From Cellulomonas sp. Root930 (GTDB lineage Bacteria > Actinomycetota > Actinomycetes > Actinomycetales > Cellulomonadaceae): 64,000 nucleotides of DNA. Position numbers and translations under genes: made by a program. Location of the stretch: positions 2,645,879-2,709,878 of the forward strand of contig LMJI01000001.1 in NCBI GenBank assembly GCA_001429255.1, given 5' to 3'. The notes below the pieces were generated by a model. It saw nothing but the letters and a program-made list of their open reading frames with translations, had not been told where the DNA came from and ran no database searches. Positions 26,271 to 35,535 of the stretch are shown piece by piece (the stretch's first letter is position 1; each line of letters starts with the position of its first letter).

Positions 26271-27575
26271 TCAGCGGGCGGTGCCGGCCGGTGCGCTGTC
26301 GGCGGCGTCCAGACGACCGAGCGCGAGCGCGGTCTGCAGGACGTAGGACTCGCGGGCGTCCAGCGGGTCCCACCCGGTGACGTCGGAGACCCGGCGCAGG
26401 CGGTACCGGACGGTGTTGGGGTGCACGAACAGGGTCCGCGCGGCCGCCTCGAGCGAGCGGCCCGTGCCCAGGTAGGCGGACAGGGTCTCGAGCAGAGAGC
26501 CCGGGCTGGCCGCGAGCGGTGCGTACGCCTGCGCGACGAGCGTGCGGCGAGCGGTGACGTCGCCGATCAGCACGCGCTCGGGCAGGAGCTCGTCGGCCAG
26601 CACGGGTCGGGGCGCCTGCTCCCACGCCGGGGCGGCGAGAAGACCGGAGAGCGCGGCCCGGGCGGAGCGTGCGGAGTCCGTGAGCTCGCCGACCACCGGG
26701 CCGATCACCACCGGCCCCGGTCCGAACCGCGGCAGGAGCGTGCTCGCCGCGGCGCGCAGGTCGCCCTCGCCGCCGAGGAAGACGACGAGGCGGTCGCCCT
26801 GGATGCCCACGAGGGCGTCGTCGGCGGCGCGTCGGGTGGCCCGCCGCAGCTCGGCGGCGCGCACGTCGTCCAGCGCGGACGTCGTCGTGCCCACCATGAC
26901 CAGCGTCGATCCCCGCCCGCTCCAGCCGAGCGCGGCGATCCGTGACCGCAGCGCGTCGTCCACGTCCCCGCGCACGAGGGCGTCGACCACGAGGGCCTCG
27001 AGACGGGCGTCCCAGGCGCCGCGGACCTCGGCGGCGCGCGCGTAGACCTCGGCCGCGGAGAACGCGACCTCCCGGGAGTACCGGAGCACGGCCTCGCGCA
27101 CCTCGCGCTCGTCGCCCGGGGCGGCCAGGCGGTCGCTGTGGGTCTCGACCACGTCGACCACGACCCGCACGAGCTGGAGGGTGTGCTGCAGCGAGATGGA
27201 CCGGGTGAGCTCGGGCGGGGCCGCGGCGAAGATGTCACCCACACCGTGCGGGGGTCGGGTGGGCTCGGCGAACCAGGTGACGAACGCGGTGATTCCCGCC
27301 TGGGCGACCAGCCCCACCCACGACCGGTCCTCCGCGGGCAGCGCGCGGTACCACTCGAGGTCCTCGTCGAGCCGTCGCATGGCGGCGCCCGCCAGCAGCC
27401 CTGCGCTGTCGCGCACCCGGCGCTGCGTCTCGGGGCCGCCGCGGGCCTCGAGCACGGGCGTCCGCGCGCGACCCGTCACCGGGCGGCGGGCACGGGCGCC
27501 GGCCGTGGGTGCGTCCGGCGGCGTGTCGGGTGGGGCGACGGGGGTGGAGCCCGTCCCGCGCAGAGGGCTGGACAT
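26271..27575 (-). CDS. fasR: FasR-like PucR-type regulator of fatty acid synthesis
   Basis: The 434-residue protein has a central GGDEF-like (PucR) region and a C-terminal PucR helix-turn-helix (LSAYLGTGRSLEAAARTLFVHPNTVRYRL, about 373-401). In Streptomyces, FasR lies directly upstream of fabDHPF and activates it; the same order is seen here. The ATG at 27575 has TATGCT 6 nt upstream (27587-27582), so the mRNA is leaderless. An inverted repeat overlapping its -35 region suggests autoregulation. Confidence 0.9.
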   Translation of the reverse strand: MSSPLRGTGSTPVAPPDTPPDAPTAGARARRPVTGRARTPVLEARGGPETQRRVRDSAGLLAGAAMRRLDEDLEWYRALPAEDRSWVGLVAQAGITAFVTWFAEPTRPPHGVGDIFAAAPPELTRSISLQHTLQLVRVVVDVVETHSDRLAAPGDEREVREAVLRYSREVAFSAAEVYARAAEVRGAWDARLEALVVDALVRGDVDDALRSRIAALGWSGRGSTLVMVGTTTSALDDVRAAELRRATRRAADDALVGIQGDRLVVFLGGEGDLRAAASTLLPRFGPGPVVIGPVVGELTDSARSARAALSGLLAAPAWEQAPRPVLADELLPERVLIGDVTARRTLVAQAYAPLAASPGSLLETLSAYLGTGRSLEAAARTLFVHPNTVRYRLRRVSDVTGWDPLDARESYVLQTALALGRLDAADSAPAGTAR

Positions 27576-27592
27576 GGGGCGAGCATAGGGTC

Positions 27593-27620
27593 CGCCCTTG
27601 TGGGAAGTCGACAAAGGGCG
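27593..27620. promoter_or_regulatory. putative FasR site in the fasR promoter
   Basis: CGCCCTTGT (27593-27601) and ACAAAGGGCG (27611-27620) form a near-perfect inverted repeat containing TTGT-N9-ACAA. It sits 5 bp upstream of the fasR -10 box on the minus strand, so it covers the -35 region, as expected for autoregulation. Confidence 0.65.
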
Positions 27621-27698
27621 TAGGCCTGGGGCGGTCGCCCGAGTGTGAGGTACGTCGTCGACCGGGTGTGGCTCGCCCCCAGCCGATAAGGTCGCGTC

Positions 27699-28385
27699 AT
27701 GGCTCTTCTGCCCCGTTTGCGACAGCTCATGCGACGGCCGACCTCGGCCTCGCGGGTCGGCGCGCGCCGACCGACCAAGGCGTCACGACGCGGCGACACG
27801 CTCCACGAGGACGCGCTGCGCTCCATGCTCAGCGACGACCCCAACAACGAGCGGGCGTTCGTCGCCCTCGCGGAGATCGTCCGTCGCCGGGCCGCCGAGG
27901 CGAGCACGGACCCCGATCCGCTCGCCGCCCCGGCCGACGAGACGGAGCTCCAGCGCGCCGCCGACCTGGCGGTCTGGGCGCTCGGTGAGGAGCTCGCCGG
28001 CAACCCTCGCGCGTGGTACCCGCTGATCGAGGTCGCCCGCCTGTCGGTGCACGACGACCACGAGGGCACGGTCCGTCGCCTGACCACCGCGGTGGAGCGG
28101 GACCCGTCCGGCCGGGCGCTGGTCGAGGCGCTCGGCCTGCTGCGTGAAGCCGGTCTGCCCGTGGACGCGCTCGGGCTGGGCGTCGGCCACTGGCGGCCGC
28201 GGGAGCACGACCCGGAGGCTGCCCGCCAGCTGGTGCTCGCCTCCATCGAGGCCGGCCGGCCCCTCGAGGCCAAGCAGCACATCGCGGCGCTCGACCTCTA
28301 CCCCGACCAGAACGCGGTCGCCGACCTCAAGCGCGAGCTCGCCCGCGACGTCGCGCACGCGCAGCAGACCATCCCCGGCACCTAG
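27699..28385 (+). CDS. conserved actinobacterial hypothetical protein, TPR-like helices
   Basis: The 228-residue protein has a basic N-terminus (RQLMRRPTSASRVGARR). A chain of helix pairs follows, with spacing like tetratricopeptide repeats (AFVALAEIVRRRAAEA, AADLAVWALGEELAGNPRAW, LVEALGLLREAGL, ARQLVLASIEAGRPLEAK). It probably mediates protein contacts; no enzyme motif is seen. TAAGGT at 27687-27692 ends 6 nt before the ATG, so it is leaderless. It is divergent from fasR, with which it shares a 120-bp gap. Confidence 0.75.
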   Translation: MALLPRLRQLMRRPTSASRVGARRPTKASRRGDTLHEDALRSMLSDDPNNERAFVALAEIVRRRAAEASTDPDPLAAPADETELQRAADLAVWALGEELAGNPRAWYPLIEVARLSVHDDHEGTVRRLTTAVERDPSGRALVEALGLLREAGLPVDALGLGVGHWRPREHDPEAARQLVLASIEAGRPLEAKQHIAALDLYPDQNAVADLKRELARDVAHAQQTIPGT

Positions 28386-28388
28386 CCG

Positions 28389-28434
28389 AGCACGACGAAG
28401 GCCCGGGCTCCTCGGAGCCCGGGCCTTCGTCGTG
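28389..28434. terminator. bidirectional terminator before aceE
   Basis: Perfect 21-bp arms (28389-28409 and 28414-28434, starting GCACGACGAAGG) enclose a CTCG loop between the converging TPR-like gene and aceE. It is one of the strongest hairpins in the window. Confidence 0.93.
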
Positions 28435-28444
28435 CGTGCTCAGC

Positions 28445-31189
28445 TCAGCTGTCGCCGCCCGTGTTGCCGGAGGTGCCGGCGGTCACGTCGTACAGGCGGT
28501 AGCGCTCGATCGCCTGCGCCGGCGCCTCGTGGCTCACCGCGCCCGTGCGGGCGAGCTGCTGCAGCACCCGCACGACCGTCGACGGACCGTCGATCTTGAA
28601 GTGCCGACGAGCCGCCGCCCGCGTGTCCGAGAAGCCGAAGCCGTCGGCGCCCAGCGTGGCGTAGGTGCCGGGGATCCACGCGCGCACCTGGTCGGCGACG
28701 AGGTGGTCGAAGTCCGTCGTCGCGACGAACGGCCCCTCGGCACCCTGCAGCTTCTGCGTGAGGTACGGGACCCGCTCCTCCTCGCCGGGGTGGAGGTAGG
28801 CCTGCTGGTCCGCGGCGAGACCGTCGCGGCGCAGCTCGTTCCAGCTGGTCACCGACCACACCGCAGCCTGGACGCCCCAGTCCTCGGCGAGCAGCTTCTT
28901 GGCCTCGAGCGCCCACGGCACCGCCACGCCCGACGCCAGGATCTGGGCGCGCGGCCCGTCACCCTCGGCCGGTGCGATCAGGTGGATGCCGCGCAGGATG
29001 CCCTCGACGTCGACGCCCTCGGGCTCCGCCGGCTGCTGCATGGGCTCGTTGTAGACGGTGAGGTAGTAGATGACGTCGCGGTCACGGTCGTGGCCCTCGC
29101 CGTACATCCGCTCGATGCCGTCCCGGACGATGTGCCGGATCTCGTACCCGTACGCCGGGTCGTAGTGCACGACGTGCGACATGGTGCCGGCCAGCAGCGG
29201 CGAGTGACCGTCCGCGTGCTGGAGGCCCTCGCCGGTCAGCGTGGTGCGGCCGGCCGTGGCGCCGATGAGGAACCCGCGCGTCATCTGGTCGCCGGCGGCC
29301 CAGAACTGGTCGCCGGTGCGCTGGAACCCGAACATCGAGTAGTAGAAGTAGAACGGGATCAGCGGCTCACCGTGCGTCGCGTACGACGTGCCGACGGCCT
29401 GGAACGCCGACGCCGAACCGGCCTCGTTGATCCCCGTGTGCATGATCTGGCCGGACTCGGACTCCTTGTAGGAGAGCATGAGCTCGCGGTCCACGGCCAT
29501 GTAGTTCTGGCCGTTCGTGTTGAAGATCTTGGCGCTCGGGAAGATCGAGTCGAGACCGAACGTGCGCGCCTCGTCGGGGATGATCGGCACCAGACGGTGG
29601 CCGAACTCCTTGTCCCGCACGAGGTCCTTGAACAGGCGCACGAGCGCCATCGTCGTGGCGACCTCCTGCGCCCCCGAACCCTTCGCCAGGCCGTCGTACA
29701 CCTTCGGGTCCGGCAGGGTCAGCGGCTTGTGCGTGGTGCGGCGCTCGGGCACGAACCCGCCCAGCTGGCGGCGGCGCTCCAGCATGTACTGGATGCCCTC
29801 GTCCTCGGCGCCGGGGTGGAAGTACGGCGGGACGTACGGGTTCTCGTCGATCTGCTCGTCCGTGATCGGGATGTGCAGCGAGTCGCGCAGCGTCTTGAGG
29901 TCGTCCGACTTGAGCTTCTTCATCTGGTGCGTGGCGTTGCGGCCCGCGAAGCCGGAGCCCAGGCCGTAGCCCTTGATGGTGTGCGCCAGGATGACCGTCG
30001 GCGTGCCGGTGTGCTCGCGCGCGGCCTTGTAGGCGGCGTAGATCTTGCGGTAGTCGTGCCCGCCGCGCTTGAGCGCCCAGATCTCGTCGTCGGTCATCTT
30101 CTCGACCAGCTGCTTGGTGCGCGGGTCGCGCCCGAAGAAGTTCTCCCGGATGAACGCGCCGTTCTCCGCGCGGTACGTCTGGAAGTCACCGTCGGGCGTC
30201 GTGTTCATCAGGTTGACCAGCGCGCGGTCCTTGTCGGCGTTGAGCAGCGTGTCCCACTCGCGGCCCCAGATCACCTTGATGACGTTCCAGCCGGCGCCAC
30301 GGAACTGCGCCTCGAGCTCCTGGATGATCTTGCCGTTGCCACGGACGGGGCCGTCGAGCCGCTGCAGGTTGCAGTTGACGACGAACGTGAGGTTGTCCAG
30401 GCCCTGCTGTCCGGCCAGCTGGAGCATGCCGCGGGACTCGGGCTCGTCCATCTCGCCGTCGCCCAGGAACGCCCAGACGTCCTGCTGGCTGGTGTCCTTG
30501 ATGCCCCGCAGGTGCAGGTAGCGGTTGGTCCAGGCCTGGTAGATGGCCGACGCCGGGCCGAGGCCCATCGAGACGGTCGGGAACTCCCACAGGTCGGGCG
30601 CCAGGCGGGGGTGCGGGTACGACGGCAGGCCGCCGCCGGGGTGCGACAGCTCCTGGCGGAACCCGTCCAGCTGATGGGCGGACAGGCGGCCCTCGAGGTA
30701 GGCGCGGGCGTAGACGCCGGGAGAGGCGTGACCCTGGAAGTAGACCTGGTCACCGCCGCCCGGGTGGTCCTTGCCGCGGAAGAAGTGGTTGAGGCCCACC
30801 TCGGTCAGCGTCGCGACCGACGCGTACGAGGAGATGTGCCCGCCGACTCCGATCCCGGGGCGCTGGGCGCGCGTCACCATGACGGCGGCGTTCCAGCGGA
30901 TCCACGAGCGGTAGCGGCGCTCCAGCACCTCGTCGCCGGGGAAGTACGGCTCGTCGTGCACCGCGATGGTGTTCACGTAGGGCGTGTTGAGCGAGGCCGG
31001 GATGGCCACGTTCCGCTGGCGCGCGTGCCGCAGCATGCTCAGCAGCACATAGCGCGCGCGAGGGCCGCCCTTCTCGTCGATGAGTCCGTCGAGGGACTCC
31101 ACCCACTCGCCGGTCTCGTCCGGGTCGATGTCCGGCACCTGGCTGAGCAGGCCGCCGATGAGCGGTCCCGTCTCGTCGATCGAAGCCAC
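28445..31189 (-). CDS. aceE: pyruvate dehydrogenase E1 component (homodimeric type)
   Basis: AceE decarboxylates pyruvate with thiamine diphosphate, feeding acetyl-CoA to the TCA cycle and to the nearby fatty acid genes. The 914-residue protein is the large single-chain E1 typical of actinobacteria. It shows the ThDP motif GDGEMDE...[11 protein letters not shown] and the conserved segments [29 protein letters not shown] and [12 protein letters not shown]. The GTG at 31189 has AAGGAG 5 nt upstream and gives a family-typical [11 protein letters not shown] start. The E2 and E3 genes are not in this window. Confidence 0.96.
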   Translation of the reverse strand: MASIDETGPLIGGLLSQVPDIDPDETGEWVESLDGLIDEKGGPRARYVLLSMLRHARQRNVAIPASLNTPYVNTIAVHDEPYFPGDEVLERRYRSWIRWNAAVMVTRAQRPGIGVGGHISSYASVATLTEVGLNHFFRGKDHPGGGDQVYFQGHASPGVYARAYLEGRLSAHQLDGFRQELSHPGGGLPSYPHPRLAPDLWEFPTVSMGLGPASAIYQAWTNRYLHLRGIKDTSQQDVWAFLGDGEMDEPESRGMLQLAGQQGLDNLTFVVNCNLQRLDGPVRGNGKIIQELEAQFRGAGWNVIKVIWGREWDTLLNADKDRALVNLMNTTPDGDFQTYRAENGAFIRENFFGRDPRTKQLVEKMTDDEIWALKRGGHDYRKIYAAYKAAREHTGTPTVILAHTIKGYGLGSGFAGRNATHQMKKLKSDDLKTLRDSLHIPITDEQIDENPYVPPYFHPGAEDEGIQYMLERRRQLGGFVPERRTTHKPLTLPDPKVYDGLAKGSGAQEVATTMALVRLFKDLVRDKEFGHRLVPIIPDEARTFGLDSIFPSAKIFNTNGQNYMAVDRELMLSYKESESGQIMHTGINEAGSASAFQAVGTSYATHGEPLIPFYFYYSMFGFQRTGDQFWAAGDQMTRGFLIGATAGRTTLTGEGLQHADGHSPLLAGTMSHVVHYDPAYGYEIRHIVRDGIERMYGEGHDRDRDVIYYLTVYNEPMQQPAEPEGVDVEGILRGIHLIAPAEGDGPRAQILASGVAVPWALEAKKLLAEDWGVQAAVWSVTSWNELRRDGLAADQQAYLHPGEEERVPYLTQKLQGAEGPFVATTDFDHLVADQVRAWIPGTYATLGADGFGFSDTRAAARRHFKIDGPSTVVRVLQQLARTGAVSHEAPAQAIERYRLYDVTAGTSGNTGGDS

Positions 31190-31533
31190 CAGCGCTCCTT
31201 GCGTCTCGTCCGCGCGCACGAGCCCGGTCGGCATCGGCGGCGCATCTGGCCCGGCCCGTGCTGGGCACGCCCTGGTAGGCGGCTCGACGGGTGCGGGTGT
31301 TCGCCCCATTCTCGGACCCCGGAGGCCCGAAAGTCACACCGAGTACCAAGAACCCCGACGTGACGTCCGTGACAGTGCGCCGCGACGTGCCCGTCGGGTC
31401 TGTCCCGCGGTGATCGACACGTGCGTCTGCGCAGGTCTTGCGTGCGCCCGTCCGGGTGCGGTGGGCTAGCGTGTGCGGCAATGAGAAGGCGGCCCCCGAC
31501 GGGACCGCCGAGACGGAAGGGAGCGGTCCGGAC
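31190..31533. other. intergenic region between aceE and DUF3052 gene
   Basis: This 344-bp divergent region holds the ribosome-binding site and leader of aceE on the minus side and a TAGCGT -10 box near 31466-31471 for the DUF3052 gene on the plus side. No coding gene, tRNA or riboswitch pattern was recognised. Confidence 0.5.
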
Positions 31534-31956
31534 GTGTCATCCACCGCGGACGAAGGCGCGTCGCAGGCGGCCGCCCGCTTGGGCTTGAGCTCGGGACAGG
31601 TGATCCAGGAGTTCGGCTACGACGACGACGTCGACGCCGACCTGCGCGCCGGGATCGAAGCTGTGACGACGACGGAGCTGGTCGACGAGGAGTACGACGA
31701 CGTCACCGACGGCGCCGTCATCTGGTTCCGCGACGGCGACGGTGACCTCACGGACCTGCTCGTGGACGCCATGACCGTGCTGGACGACGGGGGACCGATC
31801 TGGCTCCTGACGCCCAAGGCGGGTCGCGCCGGGCACGTCTCGCACAGCGACATCGAGGAGGCCGCGACGACGTCCGGCCTGCACGCGATGAGCACGTTCC
31901 CGATCGCCGCGGACTGGTCCGCCACCCGCCTCGGGACGCGCGGCCGCGGCCGCTGA
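31534..31956 (+). CDS. DUF3052 protein
   Basis: The 140-residue protein matches DUF3052: AARLGLSSGQVIQEFGYDDDVDADLR, followed by DLLVDAMTVLDDGGPIWLLTPKAGRAGHV. The family is actinobacterial, with unknown function. I chose the GTG at 31534 (VSSTADEG), which has GAAGGGAG about 10 nt upstream. An in-frame GTG near 31474 would add 20 residues. It is upstream of the peroxiredoxin gene, which has its own promoter. Confidence 0.85.
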   Translation: MSSTADEGASQAAARLGLSSGQVIQEFGYDDDVDADLRAGIEAVTTTELVDEEYDDVTDGAVIWFRDGDGDLTDLLVDAMTVLDDGGPIWLLTPKAGRAGHVSHSDIEEAATTSGLHAMSTFPIAADWSATRLGTRGRGR

Positions 31957-32015
31957 GCACCTGCCGCTGTCGGCTCCGACGGCGGGACCCGGCGCTCGTT
32001 GTTACAGTCCGCGCC

Positions 32016-32495
32016 ATGGAAGACATCGCCCGGTCCACGCCCGCGCTCGGCGCCCCGGCTCCCGACTTCTCGCTCCCGGACACGCACGGCACGCCCGTGA
32101 CCCTGAGCGGTCTGGGCGGCGGTCCGGTGGTCATCGTGTTCGTCCCCTTCGCCTTCTCCGGCACGTGCACCGGTGAGCTGTGCCAGCTGCGGGACAACAT
32201 CGCGGAGTTCGAGGAGGCCGGCGTCCACGTCCTCGTCGTCTCCTGCGACCCCGGTCACTCGCTGCGTGCGTGGGCGGCCAGCGAGGGCTTCGGGTTCGAC
32301 CTGCTCTCCGACTTCTGGCCGCACGGCGAGGTGGCGAAGGCGTACGGGGTGTTCGACGAGTCCCGGGGCTTCGCCGTCCGCGGCAGCTTCCTGGTCGACG
32401 CCGAGGGGGTGCTGCGGTGGAGCGTCGTCAACCCGCCCGGACGGGCCCGTGACTTCTCGTCCTACCGGCAGGCGCTGGCGGCCCTCGCCGCTTGA
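32016..32495 (+). CDS. AhpE-like peroxiredoxin
   Basis: The 159-residue thioredoxin-fold protein reduces peroxides through a peroxidatic cysteine in FAFSGTCTGELCQLR. A second cysteine five residues on and VVSCDPG may serve as resolving residues. It resembles mycobacterial AhpE (one-cysteine type). TACAGT at 32003-32008 ends 7 nt before the ATG, indicating leaderless transcription. A tRNA-Val gene follows. Confidence 0.9.
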   Translation: MEDIARSTPALGAPAPDFSLPDTHGTPVTLSGLGGGPVVIVFVPFAFSGTCTGELCQLRDNIAEFEEAGVHVLVVSCDPGHSLRAWAASEGFGFDLLSDFWPHGEVAKAYGVFDESRGFAVRGSFLVDAEGVLRWSVVNPPGRARDFSSYRQALAALAA

Positions 32496-32546
32496 CCGCC
32501 GGTAGGCTGTGCGCCCGACGAGCCGCCCGCAGGTCGGGGGCTCTCG

Positions 32547-32620
32547 GGGCCTGTAGCTCAGCTGGTCAGAGCGCCGCGCTTACACCGCGGAGGTCGCCGG
32601 TTCGAAACCGGCCGGGCCCA
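32547..32620 (+). tRNA. tRNA-Val (TAC anticodon)
   Basis: Acceptor GGGCCTG pairs with CGGGCCC (one G-U pair), the anticodon loop is CTTACAC (anticodon TAC), and the T-arm is CCGGTTCGAAACCGG. The discriminator is A, with no encoded CCA. TAGGCT near 32503 is a possible -10. Confidence 0.97.
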
Positions 32621-32657
32621 CCCCCTCTTCGCGGTGCACGGTTGTTAGGGTCCAGCC

Positions 32658-33530
32658 ATGCTCGCGACCACGCCGTTCGTCTCCGGGCTCACCGTGTACC
32701 CGGTGAAGTCGTTCGCGGGGACCCCCGTGGACACGATGACGCTCGACGTGGCCGGTCCGCTGGGCGACCGCCGGTGGATGGTGGTGGACCAGGACGGCGT
32801 CACGATCACCGCGCGCAAGCACCCCCGGATGCTCGCGGCCCTCGCCACGCCCGACCTCGGTGGAGTCCGGCTGTCGGCCGACGGGCTGCCGAGCCTTCGT
32901 GTCGAGCCTCCTGCGGGACCGCCCGACCTCGCCGTGCGCCTCAGCCGCCTCGACACCGCCACGCGGGCGGGCGACGCGGCGGACGCGTGGTGCTCCGAGC
33001 TCATCGGTCGTCCGGTCCGGCTCGTGTGGCTCGACGACCCCGCCCGCCGGGGCATGTCGGAGGACCACGGAGGAACGCTCGACGACCCTCTCGCCCTGAC
33101 GGACACCGGTCCGGTGCACGTCACGACGACCGCGTCCCTGCGCCGGCTCGACGCGTGGGCCGCCGAGATCCACGACGAGCGCGTGCAGCGCGCACTCGAC
33201 GCGGGGGAGCCGGCTCCGGAGCCCCGGCACCCGCTCGACATGCGCCGGTTCCGGCCGAACCTCGTGGTCGACGGCGACCTCGAGCCCTTCGCGGAGGACG
33301 GCTGGGGTCGTCTGGTCGTCGGCGACGTCGAGCTCCGGTTCGCCGACTGGTGCGGACGGTGCGTGCTCACGACGATCGACCCGGACACGCAGGTCAAGGG
33401 CAAGGAGCCGCTGCGGGCGCTCGCCCGGCACCGCCGCCGGGACGGCGAGGTGTGGTTCGGGATCCAGATGGTGCCGGTGCGCGGCGGGACCGTCCGCGTC
33501 GGCGACCGGGTCGAGACGACGGGCCGGTAG
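32658..33530 (+). CDS. MOSC-domain protein
   Basis: The 290-residue protein has an N-terminal beta-barrel (MOSC_N: VSGLTVYPVKSFAGTPVD) and a C-terminal MOSC domain (RFRPNLVVDG, FAEDGWGRLVVGD, DWCGRCVLTTIDPDTQ). MOSC proteins bind molybdenum cofactor. The conserved Cys in WCGRC is the likely Mo ligand, as in the mitochondrial amidoxime-reducing components and YcbX, which reduce N-hydroxylated compounds. No ferredoxin domain is attached. TAGGGT at 32646-32651 ends 6 nt before the ATG (leaderless). Confidence 0.9.
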   Translation: MLATTPFVSGLTVYPVKSFAGTPVDTMTLDVAGPLGDRRWMVVDQDGVTITARKHPRMLAALATPDLGGVRLSADGLPSLRVEPPAGPPDLAVRLSRLDTATRAGDAADAWCSELIGRPVRLVWLDDPARRGMSEDHGGTLDDPLALTDTGPVHVTTTASLRRLDAWAAEIHDERVQRALDAGEPAPEPRHPLDMRRFRPNLVVDGDLEPFAEDGWGRLVVGDVELRFADWCGRCVLTTIDPDTQVKGKEPLRALARHRRRDGEVWFGIQMVPVRGGTVRVGDRVETTGR

Positions 33531-33540
33531 CGTGCGGGAC

Positions 33541-34749
33541 GTGACAGCCCCCTCCCTGGCCGACGTCGTGCGGCTGCTCGAGCGCCGGTATCCACCGGGC
33601 ACCGCCGAGTCGTGGGACGCGGTCGGACTGGTCACCGGTGACCCGGAGCAGCCGGTGCGTCGGGTGCTCTTCGCGGTCGACCCCGTCGCGGTGGTCGTCG
33701 ACGAGGCCGTGGGGTGGGATGCCGACCTCGTCGTGACGCACCACCCGCTGCTGCTGCGTCCGGTGCACTCGATCGCCGCGACGACCTTCAAGGGGGCTCT
33801 GCTGCACCGGCTGGTGCGGTCCGGGACCGCGCTCTACACCGCGCACACGAACGCCGACGCTGCGGCCGGTGGAGTCAACGACGCGCTGGCGGAGGCGCTG
33901 GGTCTCGTCGGCACCGTCCCCCTGGACCCGGCACCCGCCGAGCCGCTCGACAAGCACGTGGTGTTCGTCCCGGTCGCGGAGGCGGAGCGCCTCGTCGATG
34001 CGCTCGCCGCCGCGGGCGCGGGCGCGATCGGGGAGTACACGCGCTGCGCCTGGACATCCACTGGGGAGGGGACCTTCACGCCCTCGGACGCGGCGTCGCC
34101 GGCCATCGGGTCCGCCGGGCAGGCATCGCGGGTGGTCGAGGCCCGCGTCGAGATGGTGGCTCCCCGGCGGCTGCGCGCGGCGGTCGTCGCCGCGATGCGG
34201 GGCGCGCACCCCTACGAGGAGCCCGCGTTCGACGTGCTCGAGCTGGCCTCGTGGCCGGGCGCCACCGGCACAGGCCGCGTCGGGACCCTGCGTGCACCCA
34301 CCACGCTGCGGGAGTTCGCGGCCGCGGTCGCCGCCGCGCTGCCCGCGACCGCCCAGGGGGTGCGGTTCGCCGGCGACCCCGACGGACGGGTCGAGCGCGT
34401 CGCCGTGGTCGGCGGGTCGGGCGACTCGTTCTTCGACGCCGTCCGCGCCGCGGGTGTCGATGCCTACGTGACCGCGGACCTGCGGCACCATCCGACGTCC
34501 GAGCTGCGCGAGCGGGCGGAGCACGAGGGCTCGAGCGCCCCCTACCTCGTCGACGTCGCCCACTTCGCCTCCGAGTGGCCGTGGCTCGCGCTCGCGGCGC
34601 GCACCCTCGCGCAGGATGCCGCCGCCGCGGGGACTACGGTGGAGACCCGCGTCAGCACGGTGAGCACCGACCCGTGGACGGGTCGCGTCGCGAGCCCGGA
34701 AGCGCCTGAAGCCCCAGCATTTTGTGAACCGCCGGAAGGACACCCGTGA
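33541..34749 (+). CDS. Nif3-like dinuclear metal centre protein
   Basis: The 402-residue protein belongs to the Nif3/YbgI family, whose precise reaction is unsettled. The metal-binding histidines are visible in LVVTHHPLLLRP and YTAHTNADAAAGGVN. The C-terminal GGSGDSFFDAVRAAGVDAYVTADLRHH and VDVAHFASEW complete the site. The inserted domain with RGAHPYEEPAFDVLEL is the PII/CutA-like insert typical of the longer form. I start at the GTG 33541 because TAGCGT, overlapping the upstream stop codon, ends 7 nt before it. An in-frame GTG lies at 33532. It overlaps the next gene by 4 bp. Confidence 0.9.
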   Translation: MTAPSLADVVRLLERRYPPGTAESWDAVGLVTGDPEQPVRRVLFAVDPVAVVVDEAVGWDADLVVTHHPLLLRPVHSIAATTFKGALLHRLVRSGTALYTAHTNADAAAGGVNDALAEALGLVGTVPLDPAPAEPLDKHVVFVPVAEAERLVDALAAAGAGAIGEYTRCAWTSTGEGTFTPSDAASPAIGSAGQASRVVEARVEMVAPRRLRAAVVAAMRGAHPYEEPAFDVLELASWPGATGTGRVGTLRAPTTLREFAAAVAAALPATAQGVRFAGDPDGRVERVAVVGGSGDSFFDAVRAAGVDAYVTADLRHHPTSELRERAEHEGSSAPYLVDVAHFASEWPWLALAARTLAQDAAAAGTTVETRVSTVSTDPWTGRVASPEAPEAPAFCEPPEGHP

Positions 34750-35492
34750 CGACTGCCCCCGCAGCGGACCAGCGCCGACTGCTCGACGTCCAGGCTCTCG
34801 ACACCCGCCTGGACCAGATCGCCCACAAGAAGCGCACGCTGCCGGAGCTGGCGCGGCTGGTCGAGCTCGACTCGCAGGTCACGGACCTGCACACCGCGTT
34901 GGTCACGTCCCAGACCGCGGTGAGCGACCTGCGGCGCGAGCTGCGCAAGGCCGAGGCCGACGTCGAGCAGGTGCGCGTGCGCGCGGCGCGGGACCAGTCG
35001 CGGCTGGACTCCGGGCAGGGCAGCCCGAAGGACCTGCAGGCGCTGCAGAGCGAGCTGGGCACGCTGGGGCGTCGGCAGGCCGAGCTCGAGGAGGTCGAGC
35101 TCGACGTGATGGAGCGTCTCGAGGCGCACGAGACTGCGCTCGCCGAGGTCACCACCGCCCACGAGTCGCTCGCGGAGAAGCGCGCGGCGGTCGAGGCCGA
35201 GCGCGACGCCGCGTTCGCTGCGCTGGACGTGGACGCCGAGTCGGTGCGCGCCGAGCGCGCCAAGGCGGTCGAGGGGCTCGACGCCGGGCTCGTGACGCTC
35301 TACGAGCGCCTGCGCGGCCAGCTGGGCGGCAAGGGCGCCGGGGCGCTGCGCGGCCGACGCTGCGAGAGCTGCCGGCTCGAGCTCAACCCGCTCGACGTCG
35401 AGGCGATCGTCAAGGCTCCCGAGGACCAGGTGACACGCTGCGAGGAGTGCGGACGCATCCTCGTCCGGCTGCCGGAGCCCGCCAAGGGCTGA
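34746..35492 (+). CDS. zinc-ribbon coiled-coil protein (C4-type)
   Basis: The 248-residue protein is mostly a long antiparallel coiled coil (about 10-170), followed by a C-terminal zinc ribbon with CESC and CEEC pairs (CESCRLELNPLDVEAI...RCEECGRIL). This architecture is conserved next to Nif3 in actinobacteria and proteobacteria, and is proposed to bind nucleic acid or act as a chaperone. The GTG start overlaps the Nif3 stop (GTGA), so the pair is co-translated. Confidence 0.9.
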   Translation: MTTAPAADQRRLLDVQALDTRLDQIAHKKRTLPELARLVELDSQVTDLHTALVTSQTAVSDLRRELRKAEADVEQVRVRAARDQSRLDSGQGSPKDLQALQSELGTLGRRQAELEEVELDVMERLEAHETALAEVTTAHESLAEKRAAVEAERDAAFAALDVDAESVRAERAKAVEGLDAGLVTLYERLRGQLGGKGAGALRGRRCESCRLELNPLDVEAIVKAPEDQVTRCEECGRILVRLPEPAKG

Positions 35493-35535
35493 GCCGCGGG
35501 TCGCGCGTCCGGCGCGGGAGCACCAGACTGCGAGC

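Noticed and set aside
28445-31189. antisense coding frame opposite aceE (28436-31363, plus strand)
   Set aside because: The plus-strand frame encodes a His/Val/Arg-rich string with no family match, while the minus strand gives a complete AceE with a good ribosome-binding site.
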